A stretch of 64,000 nucleotides of DNA. It comes from Cladopsammia gracilis (lineage: Eukaryota > Cnidaria > Anthozoa > Scleractinia > Dendrophylliidae). Where the stretch lies: contig JAJGOT010000001.1 of NCBI GenBank assembly GCA_022457155.1, positions 4,352,001 to 4,416,000 of the forward strand, written 5' to 3'. Below are positions 1 through 10,530 of the stretch, in pieces. The notes beneath the pieces were generated by a model. The model saw nothing but the letters and a program-made list of their open reading frames with translations. It did not search any database and had not been told where the DNA came from. A program made the position numbers and the translations under genes. Position 1 is the stretch's first letter. Each line of letters starts with the position of its first letter.

Positions 1-1560
1 GGTGTGTTTGGCCACGGCTGAACTTTGTGTTCAGTGGAAATTGATTTACTTTGGACCTCTCGGGTCGGGCACGAATACTGAACTAGGTTCAGGTGCCAAT
101 AAGGTGTGTTTGGCCATAGCTGAACTTTGTGTTCGGTGGAAATTCATTTACTTTGGACCTTTCAGGTCGGGCACGAATACTGAACTAGGTTCAGGTGCCA
201 ATAGGTGTGTTTGGCCATAGCTGAACTTTGTGTTCAGTGGAAATTCATTTAGTTTGGACCTTTCGGGTCGGGCACGAATACTGAACTAGGTTCAGGTGCC
301 AATAGGTGTGTTTGGACATAGCTGAACTTTGTGTTCAGTGGAAATTCATTTAGTTTGGACCTCTCGGGACGGGCACGAATACTGAACTAGGTTCAGGTGC
401 CAATAAGGTGTGTTTGGCCATAGCTGAACTTTGCGTTCAGTGGAAATTCATTTACTTTGGGCCTCTCGGGTCGGGCACGAATACCGAACTAGGTTCAGGT
501 GCCAATAAGGTGTGTTTGGCCATAGCTGAACCTTGTGTTCGGTGGCAATTCATTTCCTTTGGACCTCTCAGGTCGGGCACGAATACTGAACTGGGTTCTG
601 GTACCAATAAGTGGCCATACAGTGTAGCTGAACTTTCCGTTCAGTGGAAATTCATTTACTTTGGACCTCTCGGGCCGGGCACGAATACTGAACTAGGTTC
701 AGGTGCCAATATGGTGTGTTTAGCCATAGCTGACCTCTGTGTTCGATGGAATTTATTTACTTTGCCAGGCATGAATACTGAACTGGGTTTAGGTGTCAAC
801 AAGGTGTGTTGGCCATAGCTGAACTCTGTGTTCGGTAGAGTCTTATTTACGTTTGGGACTATCTGGCCGGGCACAAACTCTGAACTAGGTTCAGGTGTCA
901 ATAAGGTGTGTTTCATAATAACTGACCTCTGCGCATGTGTTCAGTGGAAGTTATTTCACTTTCGACTTCTTTGGCTGGACACGCATACTGAACTAGGTTC
1001 AGGTGTCAATAAGGTGTGTTTGGCAATGGCAAAACTTGGTGTTCGGTGGAAATTTGTTTATGTTTGGGCCTCCCTGACTGGGCACTGAGTTTGGTTCAGG
1101 TGCCAATTAAGTGTGTTTGGCAATATCTCAACTTGGCATTCGGTGGAAATTTATCTACGTTTGACCCCCCATCCCGTCTTCCCGGCCGTGACACGAATAC
1201 TGAACTAGGTTCAGGTGTCAGTTAGGTGTCTTTGGCAATAGTTCAACTCTGTGTTCGGTGGAAATTTATTAGGGTGTGGGCCTCTCTAGTTGGGCACGAA
1301 TACTGATCTAGGTTCAGGTGTCAAGTAGGTGTGCTTGACAATTCCTGAGCTCAGTGTTCCTTGGGAATATATTTAAACTTGGGCCTCTCTGGCCGGGCAG
1401 AAATACTAATTCAGGCCCATGTATTAATTAGGTGTGTTTGGTGATAGTTTGAACTCAGCGTTTAGTGGAAACTTGTTTACCCCTGCGCCTCTCTGGCCGG
1501 GGATGAATTCTGGCTTACGTTCAGGCGTTAATTTGGTGTGTTTGGCGGTGGCTGAACTCA
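1..1560 (+). repeat. Satellite array, ~102-bp unit
   Basis: About 15 head-to-tail copies of a 101-103 bp unit that includes GGTGTGTTTGGCCATAGC and GAACTAGGTTCAGGTGCCAA. The first seven or so copies are nearly identical. From about 700 onward they carry growing numbers of substitutions and small indels, and by 1540 the unit is hardly recognisable, so this is the right edge of an array that continues past position 1. A 102-bp unit is 34 codons, so one frame stays open for stretches such as 408-818 and yields a repeated peptide. I see no start context, splice sites or recognised domain and read this as non-coding. Confidence 0.95.
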
Positions 1561-1960
1561 GTCTTTATTCCCTATTGAATTCATTTGTTTTCTCTTTTCG
1601 TTCTTTATGGACCACACGCCCCTGGTGGCTTCCCACCTTCCCCACCAGTGAGTTTAATTGTCCCGGGGCTATCTAAAGCTCTTAGTGCCCGACTCTTGCA
1701 GTTGTTGCCGGGACTCTTGCTCTCTACTGTTCCCCGGGGGGAATCCCAGCTCTCGCCCGTCTTCTCTTCGGTGTCTTTTAGCCGCCATCCAAGCCTCAAT
1801 GGGAGATTGTACCCAACTTAACCCCAATGGAAGCAGTCGCATCTTTTCACGAACGGGTAATCTAATCGACAACCCTCCTGGGGACCTGTGATGTGGCATC
1901 AGTCCCGGAAAGTTAACATGTTGGTGTGAGAGAACTGCTTTGTGCTGCATCAGGCACGAC
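1561..1960. other. Unassigned spacer
   Basis: Somewhat GC-richer sequence after the satellite edge. I see no gene, repeat pairing or family resemblance. Short open frames overlap on both strands without consistent coding signal. Confidence 0.5.
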
Positions 1961-2011
1961 TCCCCCCCACCCTCCCCCCCTCCCCCCCCCCCCTCCCCCC
2001 CCCCCCCCCCC
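1961..2011 (+). repeat. C-rich homopolymer tract
   Basis: Nearly pure C with a few T and A interruptions; the longest run is 17 C ending just before CATGGG. On the minus strand it is a G-tract with quadruplex potential. Confidence 0.95.
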
Positions 2012-2082
2012 ATGGGTACATCACCCAAAGGGGACCACATGGAACAGCTAGGAATGCAATGTTAGCGTTGGGATGCAACGTT

Positions 2083-2133
2083 AGGTTTGGGAGTAAGGTT
2101 TGGGAGTAAGGTTTGGGAGCAAGGTTTGGGGAA
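2083..2133 (+). repeat. 13-bp short tandem repeat
   Basis: Almost four copies of a 13-bp unit AGGTTTGGGAGTA. The rest of the 2132-2449 spacer holds nothing I recognise. Confidence 0.85.
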
Positions 2134-2449
2134 GGATAGTGAGATATGGGAAAATGGGTCGCTTTCCGACGAACTGGAAAGTACATTTTACAGCGAAGAC
2201 GTCTCCAAATCCTTTTCCTTCAGTGACTTCTTTCGCTGTTGTCCAAGAAATGACCACGATCTTCGTTGCGAATATGACGTCACGAGATAACTCACACGTG
2301 AGACCGCTTTCTAGAATAATCACGGGCTTGACTTTTTAAACTGAGTTTTTGGTGGTTTTGGATGGGCTGTTTTCGGCCAGCAATTTCTAGCTTCAGTGAG
2401 CTTATATCGTTCTAAATTATATATAGATTACTTCATGGCCAGTGCGCGC

Positions 2450-2555
2450 GTACGGCGTTTACGCACGAGTTGGTGATGTATCAGAAATCGAACGAGTGAG
2501 CGCAGCGAACGAGTGAGATTTCTGATACAAACCAACGAGTGCGTAAATGCCGTAC
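2450..2555. repeat. Foldback hairpin
   Basis: Imperfect inverted repeat with ~38-bp arms, from GTACGGCGTTTACGCACGAG to the complementary GTGCGTAAATGCCGTAC. The loop contains GAACGAGTGAGCGCAGCGAA. It ends 26 bp before the TIR element at 2581 and may be part of the same mobile unit. Confidence 0.8.
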
Positions 2556-2580
2556 AAAGCACTGCCCATGCTGTAATTTG

Positions 2581-3429
2581 TTTATTTTATACATACTGAG
2601 ATTTTATGCCAAGGTATGTTTTATTCATTTTTGTCTCGAAAATAAACAGCTCTGGAATAAATTAATCACTTTGACCAGCAGTCTCAAACAATCAAGTGAT
2701 GAGAATACAATAATAATTAAAAATTGTACAGAATCGATCGGAAATCATAAAGAATGTTCACCTCCTCGTCGCTTAAAGCTTCGGCTGCATTTGGTTTGTT
2801 TCCTCTGCCTTCTTTTTTCAGTTGTTTGCTTCGAGCTTCCAGACATTTTCTTGCTTTTTCAAACGCTTTGTCTTCAATAATGCTCACAGGGTATTTACTT
2901 TCTTTCAAATGCCGGTTGAAACTCGAAATCAATCCTCGAATGCTTGAAGGCTCGTAGTCTTCGCCATCTTTCCTTTTAACACTTAAAATAGATTCGCATA
3001 CATACTTGTTGAGTTCTTCTGGTTGCATTCCTTGTTGTTGTTGTTTCGCTCTTCTCTTTTAGGAATACGGTTAGTAGATTAACATCTCTTCGCGTTTTCG
3101 CTCGAGTGTTTTGTTTTCCTGCTCATGAATGTATTCTTCAATTGGTTTGTCCAAGGACATAAATCCGGAACTTTCAGTCATCTCTTGAGTTTTGAATAAA
3201 GAATTAAAAGTTCAAGCAAATATTTTTGTGAATGAAAACGCTAGCGCCAGCGACAGTACAAGCGCCTTTGAAAATATTGATATGTTTTGACAGGTGCTTT
3301 GTGATTGGACGAAACGCTTTTCTCATGTGTGAGAAAGTCGTTTCGCCATTCTGATTGGCTGCGAAAATTCCCGAACGGGGTTTTCACGCGCGAAATTCTA
3401 TCAAAAAATCTCAGTATGTATAAAATAAA
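2581..3429 (-). mobile_element. TIR-bounded element carrying a Crypton-type fragment
   Basis: The ends form a perfect 22-bp terminal inverted repeat (TTTATTTTATACATACTGAG at 2581; its complement ends at 3429). The 849-bp body holds a broken coding remnant on the minus strand resembling the KIAA1958/QRICH1-like (DUF3504) family, which is of Crypton tyrosine-recombinase origin. Classical Cryptons lack terminal inverted repeats, so either the fragment was captured by another element or these repeats are unrelated to its original transposition. No clear target duplication is visible. Confidence 0.65.
2735..3182 (-). pseudogene. Crypton-type recombinase N-terminal region, frameshifted
   Basis: The best segment is an open frame of about 100 codons (2717-3028) with PEELNKYVCESIL, DYEPSSIRGLISSFNRHLK and LKKEGRGNKP followed by a DEEVNILY motif. 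This is the N-terminal helical DNA-binding part typical of KIAA1958/QRICH1-like proteins of cnidarian genomes. Upstream on the same strand, codons from 3182 read DKPIEEYIHEQENK, then the frame is lost, and a DVNLLTVFL segment continues in another frame before the main piece. At least two frameshifts are therefore needed, and the catalytic domain that should follow ILY is absent. It is a decayed N-terminal fragment with no function expected. Confidence 0.75.
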
Positions 3430-3601
3430 GCGATTTATGTTATTATGAACTCATTGGATAAACTTAAGTAAAAAAAAAAAGTCGAAAAGAAAGACAAAAA
3501 TTTTCGTCGTAGTACCACTTTAACCGTAATTTATAGCTGAGCTCTGTGGGCCGAAGGCCCGCGCGGAGCCCCATACTCATAGAACCTGGAACTTATGCCC
3601 G

Positions 3602-4430
3602 TCATTTTTCATGGTCAAGGCTAGCGGAATGTTTCGCGGGCGCGTGCGTGTGCGGTTCGCGGTCCGCGTTTGGCACGGCTAGCTCGCGGGCGCGTATGAC
3701 GTCCCAAAACATGCGCGTATGACGCCACACACCATCCGAGATGTTTGTTTTCAATACGGATTACAACCACAGAAGCGGAGATTTATTAAAGAATTTCCAA
3801 GCACGCGAAGGACTTAATGGTAAAACAGGTTACATTTTTTTATGGGAATTTATCTTGTTATCAATCCGTGATTGACTTTTTCTCTGTGCTCTTGTGTAGT
3901 TTTGGAGAATTGTTTTCAAAACATGCTTAAATTCAGTTCTGTCGATTTCTTGAATTTCACCCAAGGCAGCTCGGCGAACTCGATGCGCTATAAATGGTAC
4001 GCGTTTTGCTTTTAAACATAAACTAATGGAGATTTGAATAAAATATTTCGGAAGAAGATTGTGTCGTCCACTTTTATGTGTTTGTTCATTCATTACGTAC
4101 ATAGATTGAAAAGCGATTTTATAGTTCTCTTTACACTCACGTCGCCTTATGCAAATAAGCTTATGTTTGTGTATTTTTTGCGATTTTGATTTCCAAATCA
4201 GTTTCTCGGGCAATTTGACAAGCAACAACTGTATTTTATTCGGAAAGTAGTCGTACTAGTTATTGTACACGGAGAAAAAGCTGTTTTTGTGAACTTTTGT
4301 ACGGTGTAAATGTACTGTGCAGACGGTCGCGTAATACTGTTTGTGACGTTTTTGAGAAATGCTAAAATTGAAAAATAGCCCGGTCGTCAATCTTAATTCT
4401 TGTGCTTCCGACCTTTCACCTTAGTTAAGG
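3602..4430 (+). repeat. Dispersed repeat family R1, copy 1
   Basis: Homologous to 16420-17488 and 18810-19546. It shares the opening TCATTTTTCATGGTCA followed by GCGGAATGTTTCGCGG, and the later segments GGAGATTTGAATAAAAT and TAGCCCGGTCGTCAAT. This copy lacks the middle part of copies 2 and 3, which contains CTACTCAAGACAGGGATACT. An antisense open frame (3830-4228) shares a stretch with copy 2, but other parts have diverged with indels, so coding is doubtful. The element class is unknown. Confidence 0.8.
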
Positions 4431-4715
4431 TGATGAATGAATTCACGTTTTTGGCGTTAGATTTCATGTGTAGTGTCACGTGACTTTTGAGTAACAACAG
4501 AGTAGATATAGTTGTAGCATTTTCGTAAAGTAACTAAAGGTCAGTCCTATTATTTATTTAAAGTACAAACCGTTCTCCAATGATAACATTTGCCGCTAAA
4601 AGCGTTAGGAATTTTCAGTGACGCAAGGTGAAGAATTTTAATTAAATGAGAAATAGAACGTGATCTTTATGTCAACAACGACTTTCATAACATCAATTCC
4701 CAATCATAACATTTC
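4431..4715. other. Unassigned spacer
   Basis: AT-rich sequence between R1 copy 1 and the TTAA-flanked element. No gene or repeat partner seen in the window. Confidence 0.5.
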
Positions 4716-4719
4716 TTAA

Positions 4720-5277
4720 CCCATTGACTCCTGAGAATTGTTACGTTTTTGAGTGATTTTCTGCATATAAACGAGCCATAGGATTTGGGGTTTACCATCG
4801 AAAGTTCTGCTGTTCTCAAACACTGAAGGCCCGAGTTTACTAGAAACGTCATTCTGTAAACCTACTAATAATAATCAACCCCATGGTTCTTTTCGATGTG
4901 ACAAAAACTGTCTAACATGCAATTATATAACTGACGGTCACTTCTAATGTAGGACTAGGAATGAATTTTGCTGTGAATGTTGACTTTTGGGTTTGCAGCG
5001 ATGATTTCAATAAAAAACTGAAGGCAAAAACGTGATTTTTGTTGCTTTTCTATGACGTTAAAAACGGTCATTTTTGTTCTTGTCCAAATTCAAACGCTGA
5101 TATTCTGCAAAAATGGCTGACTTTTTTGTGTTTATTGGGTATCTCAATTTGAGGGACTTTCTAGTCAATTCTCACAACTGCTAGTTAAGGCAATGTTCGC
5201 ACGATTGAGAAAATTGCAATTTTTTAAAGCAGTGGAGTCTTGTAAGGGCGGTTTGGGGCGGTTCAGGTGTCAATGGG
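4720..5277. mobile_element. TTAA-flanked MITE, piggyBac-like
   Basis: Flanked on both sides by TTAA (4716-4719 and 5278-5281), with ends CCCATTGACTCCTGAG and the complementary CAGGTGTCAATGGG. A TTAA duplication plus CCC...GGG termini is the signature of piggyBac transposition. The 558-bp body has no transposase coding. Confidence 0.8.
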
Positions 5278-5751
5278 TTAAATACCATTTAATTTTGTGA
5301 CTGTTAAATTGCGACATGTTTGTTATTCTAGCTCACGAAACTAATCTATTTTAGAAATTCTCTTTTATGTTATGAACTTTCGACATTTTAATCCACACAT
5401 CTCAATTACAAATGTGACAGACAAGTTTTTCGGTTCGATCGGGCTTCAGGATCTTGTAAGTGCCCCAAAAGAGAAAATTCTGTTTCAATTAGTGTTTTGG
5501 GATAAGAGTTTCAAAGGTTAAGAGTTTACCATTGTTAATGCTTTGTTTGTATGTGATGCCAAACTCGAAATGATTATAGAACACCAAGATGAAGATATGA
5601 AGTGACGTTTCGAAGAGAAATTCAACCATAATCAGTTTTTAGCGACACAAGTTGGAGAACTTCAATTTATGAATATAACATCCAAGATTTCAAACGCTCA
5701 ACAAAGATCCTCAAAGATAGCCAGGAAATTGTTCTCAAGTGTTTGTGCTTA
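5278..5751. other. Unassigned spacer
   Basis: AT-rich DNA with no gene, tandem repeat or inverted repeat that I can support. Confidence 0.5.
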
Positions 5752-6657
5752 GGGCCGAGTGGCACTGGCAAAAAAAGTTGTTTATTTTACAAAAAAATCT
5801 GTCATCATATAGGGTTTGCGAGTGCGATCCCTCTGTCAAAAAATATTAAAAATGAGCGGAATGCACCAAATGTTCAAAGATACCGACACTTGAAATTGGT
5901 GAACTCTAGACCTAGCCAAAATGTCACAATTCGTCTAAAAAGCTATTTTAATAATAAAATATGTCAAAAATATGTCAATCATGACGTAAATAGAAACCGA
6001 AAACGCGGTAAAATTAATTTTCTCACGACTTTGGCGCCTTTCTCTCGAGATGGATCCAATGTGGCATACTCAAGCCCCAGCGGTTTCCATTTGGGCAAAA
6101 TCTAAATCTAAATCCAGGAGCTGCTATCAGACGACCAGAAGTTAACCGGAAAGGATGTAGCACATTGAGAAGTGCATCAAAGGTATCCCTCGTCATTCGA
6201 AGCTGACTTTTGAAGTACTGAGAAGGAATTCCTCGATTCCTAAAGTGTATCTCAAACCATGAGACATTTGGCCTTGGCAAACGCCAGCGATACAGGTTGT
6301 GTCGTCTTCGCCGTCTTCGTTGCCTGACTTGACGCTCATAATCAAACAGTGCCAGTTGAATATTCAGGTTATGAAGACTGTAGATACAGTGCTTATTAAA
6401 TATACTTGCCATTCTTGTTAACAGGCATAAAATTCCGAGAAAAACGAAAGCTGTTTGTTGCGGTTCCATATTTTCGTAAATAGCGTGATTTCATGACTCA
6501 TTTTGGCGGGAGATGGAATTTTATCTTCTTCTGTTGAAACATTGGTTGACATGACTAGTTGACTGTGCGTAACAAAACATTTTTTTGCCGGAAACAGAAA
6601 TTTGACTGAAATACAATCTCACCAAAACCAATTTTATCCTCTAGTGAGACCCGACCC
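5752..6657 (-). mobile_element. Defective Harbinger element
   Basis: Flanked by TTA on both sides (5749-5751, 6658-6660), the three-base target of PIF/Harbinger transposons. The ends are imperfect inverted repeats: GGGCCGAGTGGCACTGG and, on the other strand, GGGTCGGGTCTCACTAG. A HARBI1-like transposase fragment lies inside on the minus strand, which fits the end structure. Only 906 bp remain, so the catalytic half of the transposase and the partner Myb-like protein are missing. Confidence 0.75.
6023..6469 (-). pseudogene. HARBI1-like transposase, N-terminal fragment
   Basis: An open frame of 148 codons from an ATG at 6469. After an Arg-rich block (RQRRRRRRHN, about residues 50-60) it reads LPRPNVSWFEIHFRN and then YFKSQLRMTRDTFDALLNVL (about residues 84-104). 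This is the N-terminal arrangement of HARBI1-family transposases, which cut DNA at TTA/TAA targets. The similarity stops just after LLNVL; the downstream part looks frame-shifted, and no DDE catalytic residues are present. Family members are usually about 350-400 residues, so less than a third remains. Its position between matching TIRs supports the call. Confidence 0.75.
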
Positions 6658-7639
6658 TTAGATAGGTTTGACCTTTAGTCAGCAGATGAAATTTCTGGCT
6701 TAACTGGAGAAATTAGGTTGCATGGCCACAGTATCACTGAGGTTTAAAAAAAATAGGGTTTTGGGATTTAAACTCGCACAACTGACAAAAAATCACTGTA
6801 AATTAGCTACTTTACCGATTTTAATTCACAGCGTTAAGTGAAACGCGAGTTATTATTTAAAAGCGGTTGCGCTACCCGTTCTCTGGAACTTAAACACAGG
6901 GAAAAAACCCATCAAAGTGGTCCTCAACTTGGTGGATGATAATTTAAGGATCATGTCAGGGGCACCGAACGAAACTGTTCCTCGCTTTATCTAATCCCCA
7001 GCAGAATTCTTGCTGGCTGGCAAAATATTATCTACACATTTTTTTTAATTACCATTTTTGCGCTGGTTGACTTGAGAAAGGAGTCGCAAGATCATACTGT
7101 GCTGGCTAACTTGAGCAGATCAAAAAGAGACTGGACCGAAGAAAATCTGAGGACACTTTGGAGCTTAAAAGAGTTCAGCTTCGTAGTAACAAATTTAAGG
7201 AGTACTTAGAGATACCCGAACAGGTTAAGTTCGAGACGGCAGTAAATGTACAAAACAATAAACGAAAAGCTTCAAATAGTTTTCCATTAATGTTTCATTA
7301 GTTCCCAAGCCCCTTTTGGTAACTTATTATTAAATTGTTTTTTTTATTTATTCATTTCTTTTAATTGCTGGCTGGGAAACAGACATTTTTTTTATCCAGC
7401 TGGCTGGGAAGTTCCCTATGTGTTATGCTGGGAAAAAGGAACAGATATATCATTTCCCAGCAACTTAGAAGAACACCTGGAAATGCTTTTATATCATTTA
7501 TTTTAATTTATTTGAGTAAAATAATACATTTTACCAAAGATTGTTCGTTGCCCCTGCACACGATTGAATGGTTTTTTTTGGAAGGGGAAATTTCTTGTGT
7601 TCTCAGTTAAACTGCACATTATTATAACACAGTATGCCC
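6658..7639. other. Unassigned region with GCTGGCTGG repeats
   Basis: No gene seen. The motif TTGCTGGCTGG or close variants recurs near 7010, 7365 and 7400, and TTCCCAGC occurs nearby on the other strand, suggesting a degraded repeat. A short overlapping open frame near 7400-7600 has no recognisable product. Confidence 0.4.
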
Positions 7640-9067
7640 AAAAGCTTATTTTACTAGAAATACGTTTATCGCAGAACCTCGCGAAGCTGGGGGAGGATGC
7701 ACTGCAAAATTTTAGTGATGTGGAAGGGAGAGATGGAATTTCTGATTTGACTGGAGAGGTTGGGTTGCATGCCGGCATGCAATGGCTCCGAAATTTAAAG
7801 TTGAGACATTTTCGTTCCTAGTCGCTTCCATTTAACTTGTACTTAGTACCCTGTCTTCCTAAAATAAAATAAATGGGAGCTGCTGTACTGGTCAGTTTTG
7901 GGTTTAGAGCTGTGGGTGGCTGTAACTGCTATGGGACTGGCTACCAAAAGATCCTCAGGCCCTTTCCACGCATCCCCCGCCCAACCTATCTTCTTTAATT
8001 TTTGTCCGAAGGAAAATTGGTCTGAAAGTGGATTTATAGTAGTGTTGTGGACATGGGTCCAGGACAATAAGCAGTGGTGTTCTGTTTATTTTGAGTTGGT
8101 GAGAGTTTAGCTAACTCGATCCTGCTGTCTCGATTAAATTCCACTTTTGAAGCTTGTGAGTGCTATCTTCCAAATTAACCTATATAATGGGTATCAAACA
8201 ATTGCTAACCCAATTCACTATTCGCTTGAATGGTTGAGATCGCAGGAGTTTACTGTTGCCGAAGAGTGACGTTGCACAAAAATAACAACTCAATGGTGGT
8301 ACAGTTGTAGTAAAAATAATAATTTAATCTTACTCAAAAACAGCAATGAGACTACAGTAACATAGAATAGTAAAACATTCTAACATACCATAGATAATAG
8401 TAATTAAATGTAACATTGTCATACATGTAGATTGGTTTTCAAATCAAGTGTCATAAAAGCAAAACCAAAGTTATTACTCTGGCCAATCACAGCATACACA
8501 GTCAATCCAATGAACTAATCAGAGCTCGGAGAAATGGCAGGTAGCCAGTGTCAAGCCGGAAAAACGCATGCGAGCAAGTCATGATTGGTCACTGCTCATT
8601 CACAAACAATGGTACATCATGTAAATGTTGTATATTTGTGAAATAATTTCCATCTGTGTGATCTGTAGTTTTGATCATACTTGAAAAAGAGGCATGTTGA
8701 TACCATGGATACATGTTGCACAACTATATATCTGTGCTGGAAAAAGTTTTGGCTTCCATCAGATCAGACCAGTTTTCTTGCACCTTTCCACGTCATTTAA
8801 CAAAGTTCCATAGTGACCTTAGTGAGAATATCAATAAACATCAATTTACAGTATGTACTAAGAGAATAGTTTCCAATGCTTGGGTAATATATTATATTGA
8901 AAAAATATCCTCTTATCATCTGCCTGTCAGTTGTTTAGCTACTTAAAATCTTGTTTTTTGCAAAAGGTAGATTAAAGAATAATTTATAGAGGGTTGTATA
9001 TAAGCTTAAGCTTACTTGCCTTTAAATGTAGGTTGTTTCAATTGAAGAGCATTGAAGAGCGGATTAA

Positions 9068-9862
9068 GGTGGCTGAACACAGTTTGCACGCGCTGTTCAA
9101 TTTCAGCTGCTTACGTGAGTCAGCGCGCGCAGAGTTTTGAGAAAAACAAACGTGTCGCCTATTCAGTGATCATTTTATTTTGCTCAGCGTGGATCGCGAA
9201 CGTGTTGTTTTTCGTCTTAAAATCAAACAATTTTTTTGTTCGTAAAAATATTTGTTGAATCAATAGATAATTTATAGAACCATTGAAGAAATACACTGCC
9301 TTTTTGGTCGTTTTTGTCTTTGGATCAAGAACCCAGTCAAATGTAACGCATGCGCAGTTGACCAAAAAATTGTGACTGGATGTTTTAGCGACTTTCCTCG
9401 GAAACGTACTGATTTCTACGGAACCACTCGTTAGAATTTCACGAAATTTGGCACAATAATAGTTTCGAATATGCCGAACTCACCTGCCACCAAAAATTTC
9501 AAATCTAACAAAGGAAATTTTTACAAAACGGAAACATTTAAACCACAAATAACGGAAAATCTATCTGTCAAAATTACATGAGACCAGTGTTAACATGTGA
9601 ATATTTTTACGAGTTTACTGGAGACAAATGATGGACGAAATCTAACGACTAGATTTTCTGAAAATAAACGAAACCAAATATTGCAGGCTGATTTACAATC
9701 CACCGTGTTGCCATGGCAACACCCTAAAAGCTCAACAAAAATATCAAAATATATAGCATGTTGCTTACTCGTATGCCTCACCAATTTTGGGTGCCCAGAC
9801 GTTAGTAGTTTTAAAATGACAATGAATGACGCATAGGTACAGTGAAACTGTGTTCAGCCACC
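9068..9862. mobile_element. TTAA-flanked element T1, copy 1
   Basis: TTAA flanks both ends (9064-9067, 9863-9866), with 18-bp terminal inverted repeats GGTGGCTGAACACAGTTT and its complement. A second copy of almost the same length is at 49294-50089. Neither copy encodes a transposase. It interrupts transposon X copy 1, so it inserted later. It carries a perfect GTTGCCATGGCAAC palindrome at 9707. Confidence 0.9.
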
Positions 9863-9912
9863 TTAAAGTGCGGTGATTTCAGCTAGATTTCTTAATCGTT
9901 TTTCTTCTCCGA

Positions 9913-10530
9913 GCCTTTCCTGTAAACCGTGTTTGCTTTTCCCTACCGTATGAAAGATATTCGTCACGAGTATTTAGCTGATCGTGTAATTCTTGCCGCC
10001 TCTCGTTGCGTCTATAAATAGAATGATTTTGTCTAACACTTCCAGTTGGTGTCGCCTCTCCTGATCGGTTTTATTCACTGAGAATTCTAATGGCAGCATT
10101 TTGTCAAAGCGTTTGAACCTACTCAAACAGTGTGCCTAGGCTATTCGAAGTCGTTGTAATCGATGCTCTCGTTGTTTCTTCGTTTGCTCGATCGAGCTGA
10201 ATTTCAAGTCGCCGTTCTCGCTCCAGCGGAGTTTCAGTGAATAATTGTCTCGGGCATGGATATCCAGTCACTTGTTGAATCCAGCGTTGCCGACGGCCCG
10301 AGCGTAGCGAAGCTAATCTCGGGCAAGGATTTCCAGCCACTTGTTGAATCCAGCGTTGTTGTTCCTTCTCATTTGCATCAGAAATTGGTCGTGTTTCACC
10401 GAGAGTAAACATTTTTTCACAGACGATCAGTAATGGTAAACCCGTCAGCCCGGCCGACATGAATAAACATGAGAGTGCGCCATTGTCAGCGGTCGCGATT
10501 TTTGTTGCCAGGCAAGTGCACGACATCTTC
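9913..10530 (-). pseudogene. Transposon X protein remnant (Arg/Glu-rich)
   Basis: Read from 10530 downward: ATG at about 10524 (MSCTCLATKIATADNG), then FTLGETRPISDANEKEQQRW and two copies of a WIQQV-G-PCPR segment, a direct duplication of ~72 bp. After this come ERERRLEIQLDRANEETTR and a stop. After one frame change the reading continues in a charged stretch, NERRQELHDQLNTRDEYL. The frame on the plus strand at 24.2 kb is homologous but also broken. The charged, repetitive character recalls the leader region of cnidarian Helitron-type proteins, but this is only a resemblance. The gene is dead: a frameshift plus stop, and no catalytic domain. Confidence 0.5.

Larger units (their letters stand above)
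7640..10530 (-). mobile_element. Composite transposon X, copy 1
   Basis: Read on the minus strand, this region is collinear with 24091-26180 on the plus strand. Both begin with a GATG...TTGCCTNGCAACAAA segment, continue into the coding remnant (TCGGTGAAACACG...), and end with a conserved block of ~940 bp (7640-8580 here) containing AGGAAGACAGG and AGCTTCGCGAGGTTCTGCGA. The gap between the parts is larger here because a 795-bp TTAA element (9068-9862) sits inside; without it the spacings agree (538 and 625 bp). The class is undetermined; the Arg/Glu-rich protein remnant resembles N-terminal regions seen in some Helitron proteins, but no Helitron termini were found. Confidence 0.65.

Noticed and set aside
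408..818. 136-codon open frame with 34-residue repeats
   Set aside because: It follows the 102-bp satellite unit exactly, is interrupted by stops in sister copies, and lacks splice or start signals.
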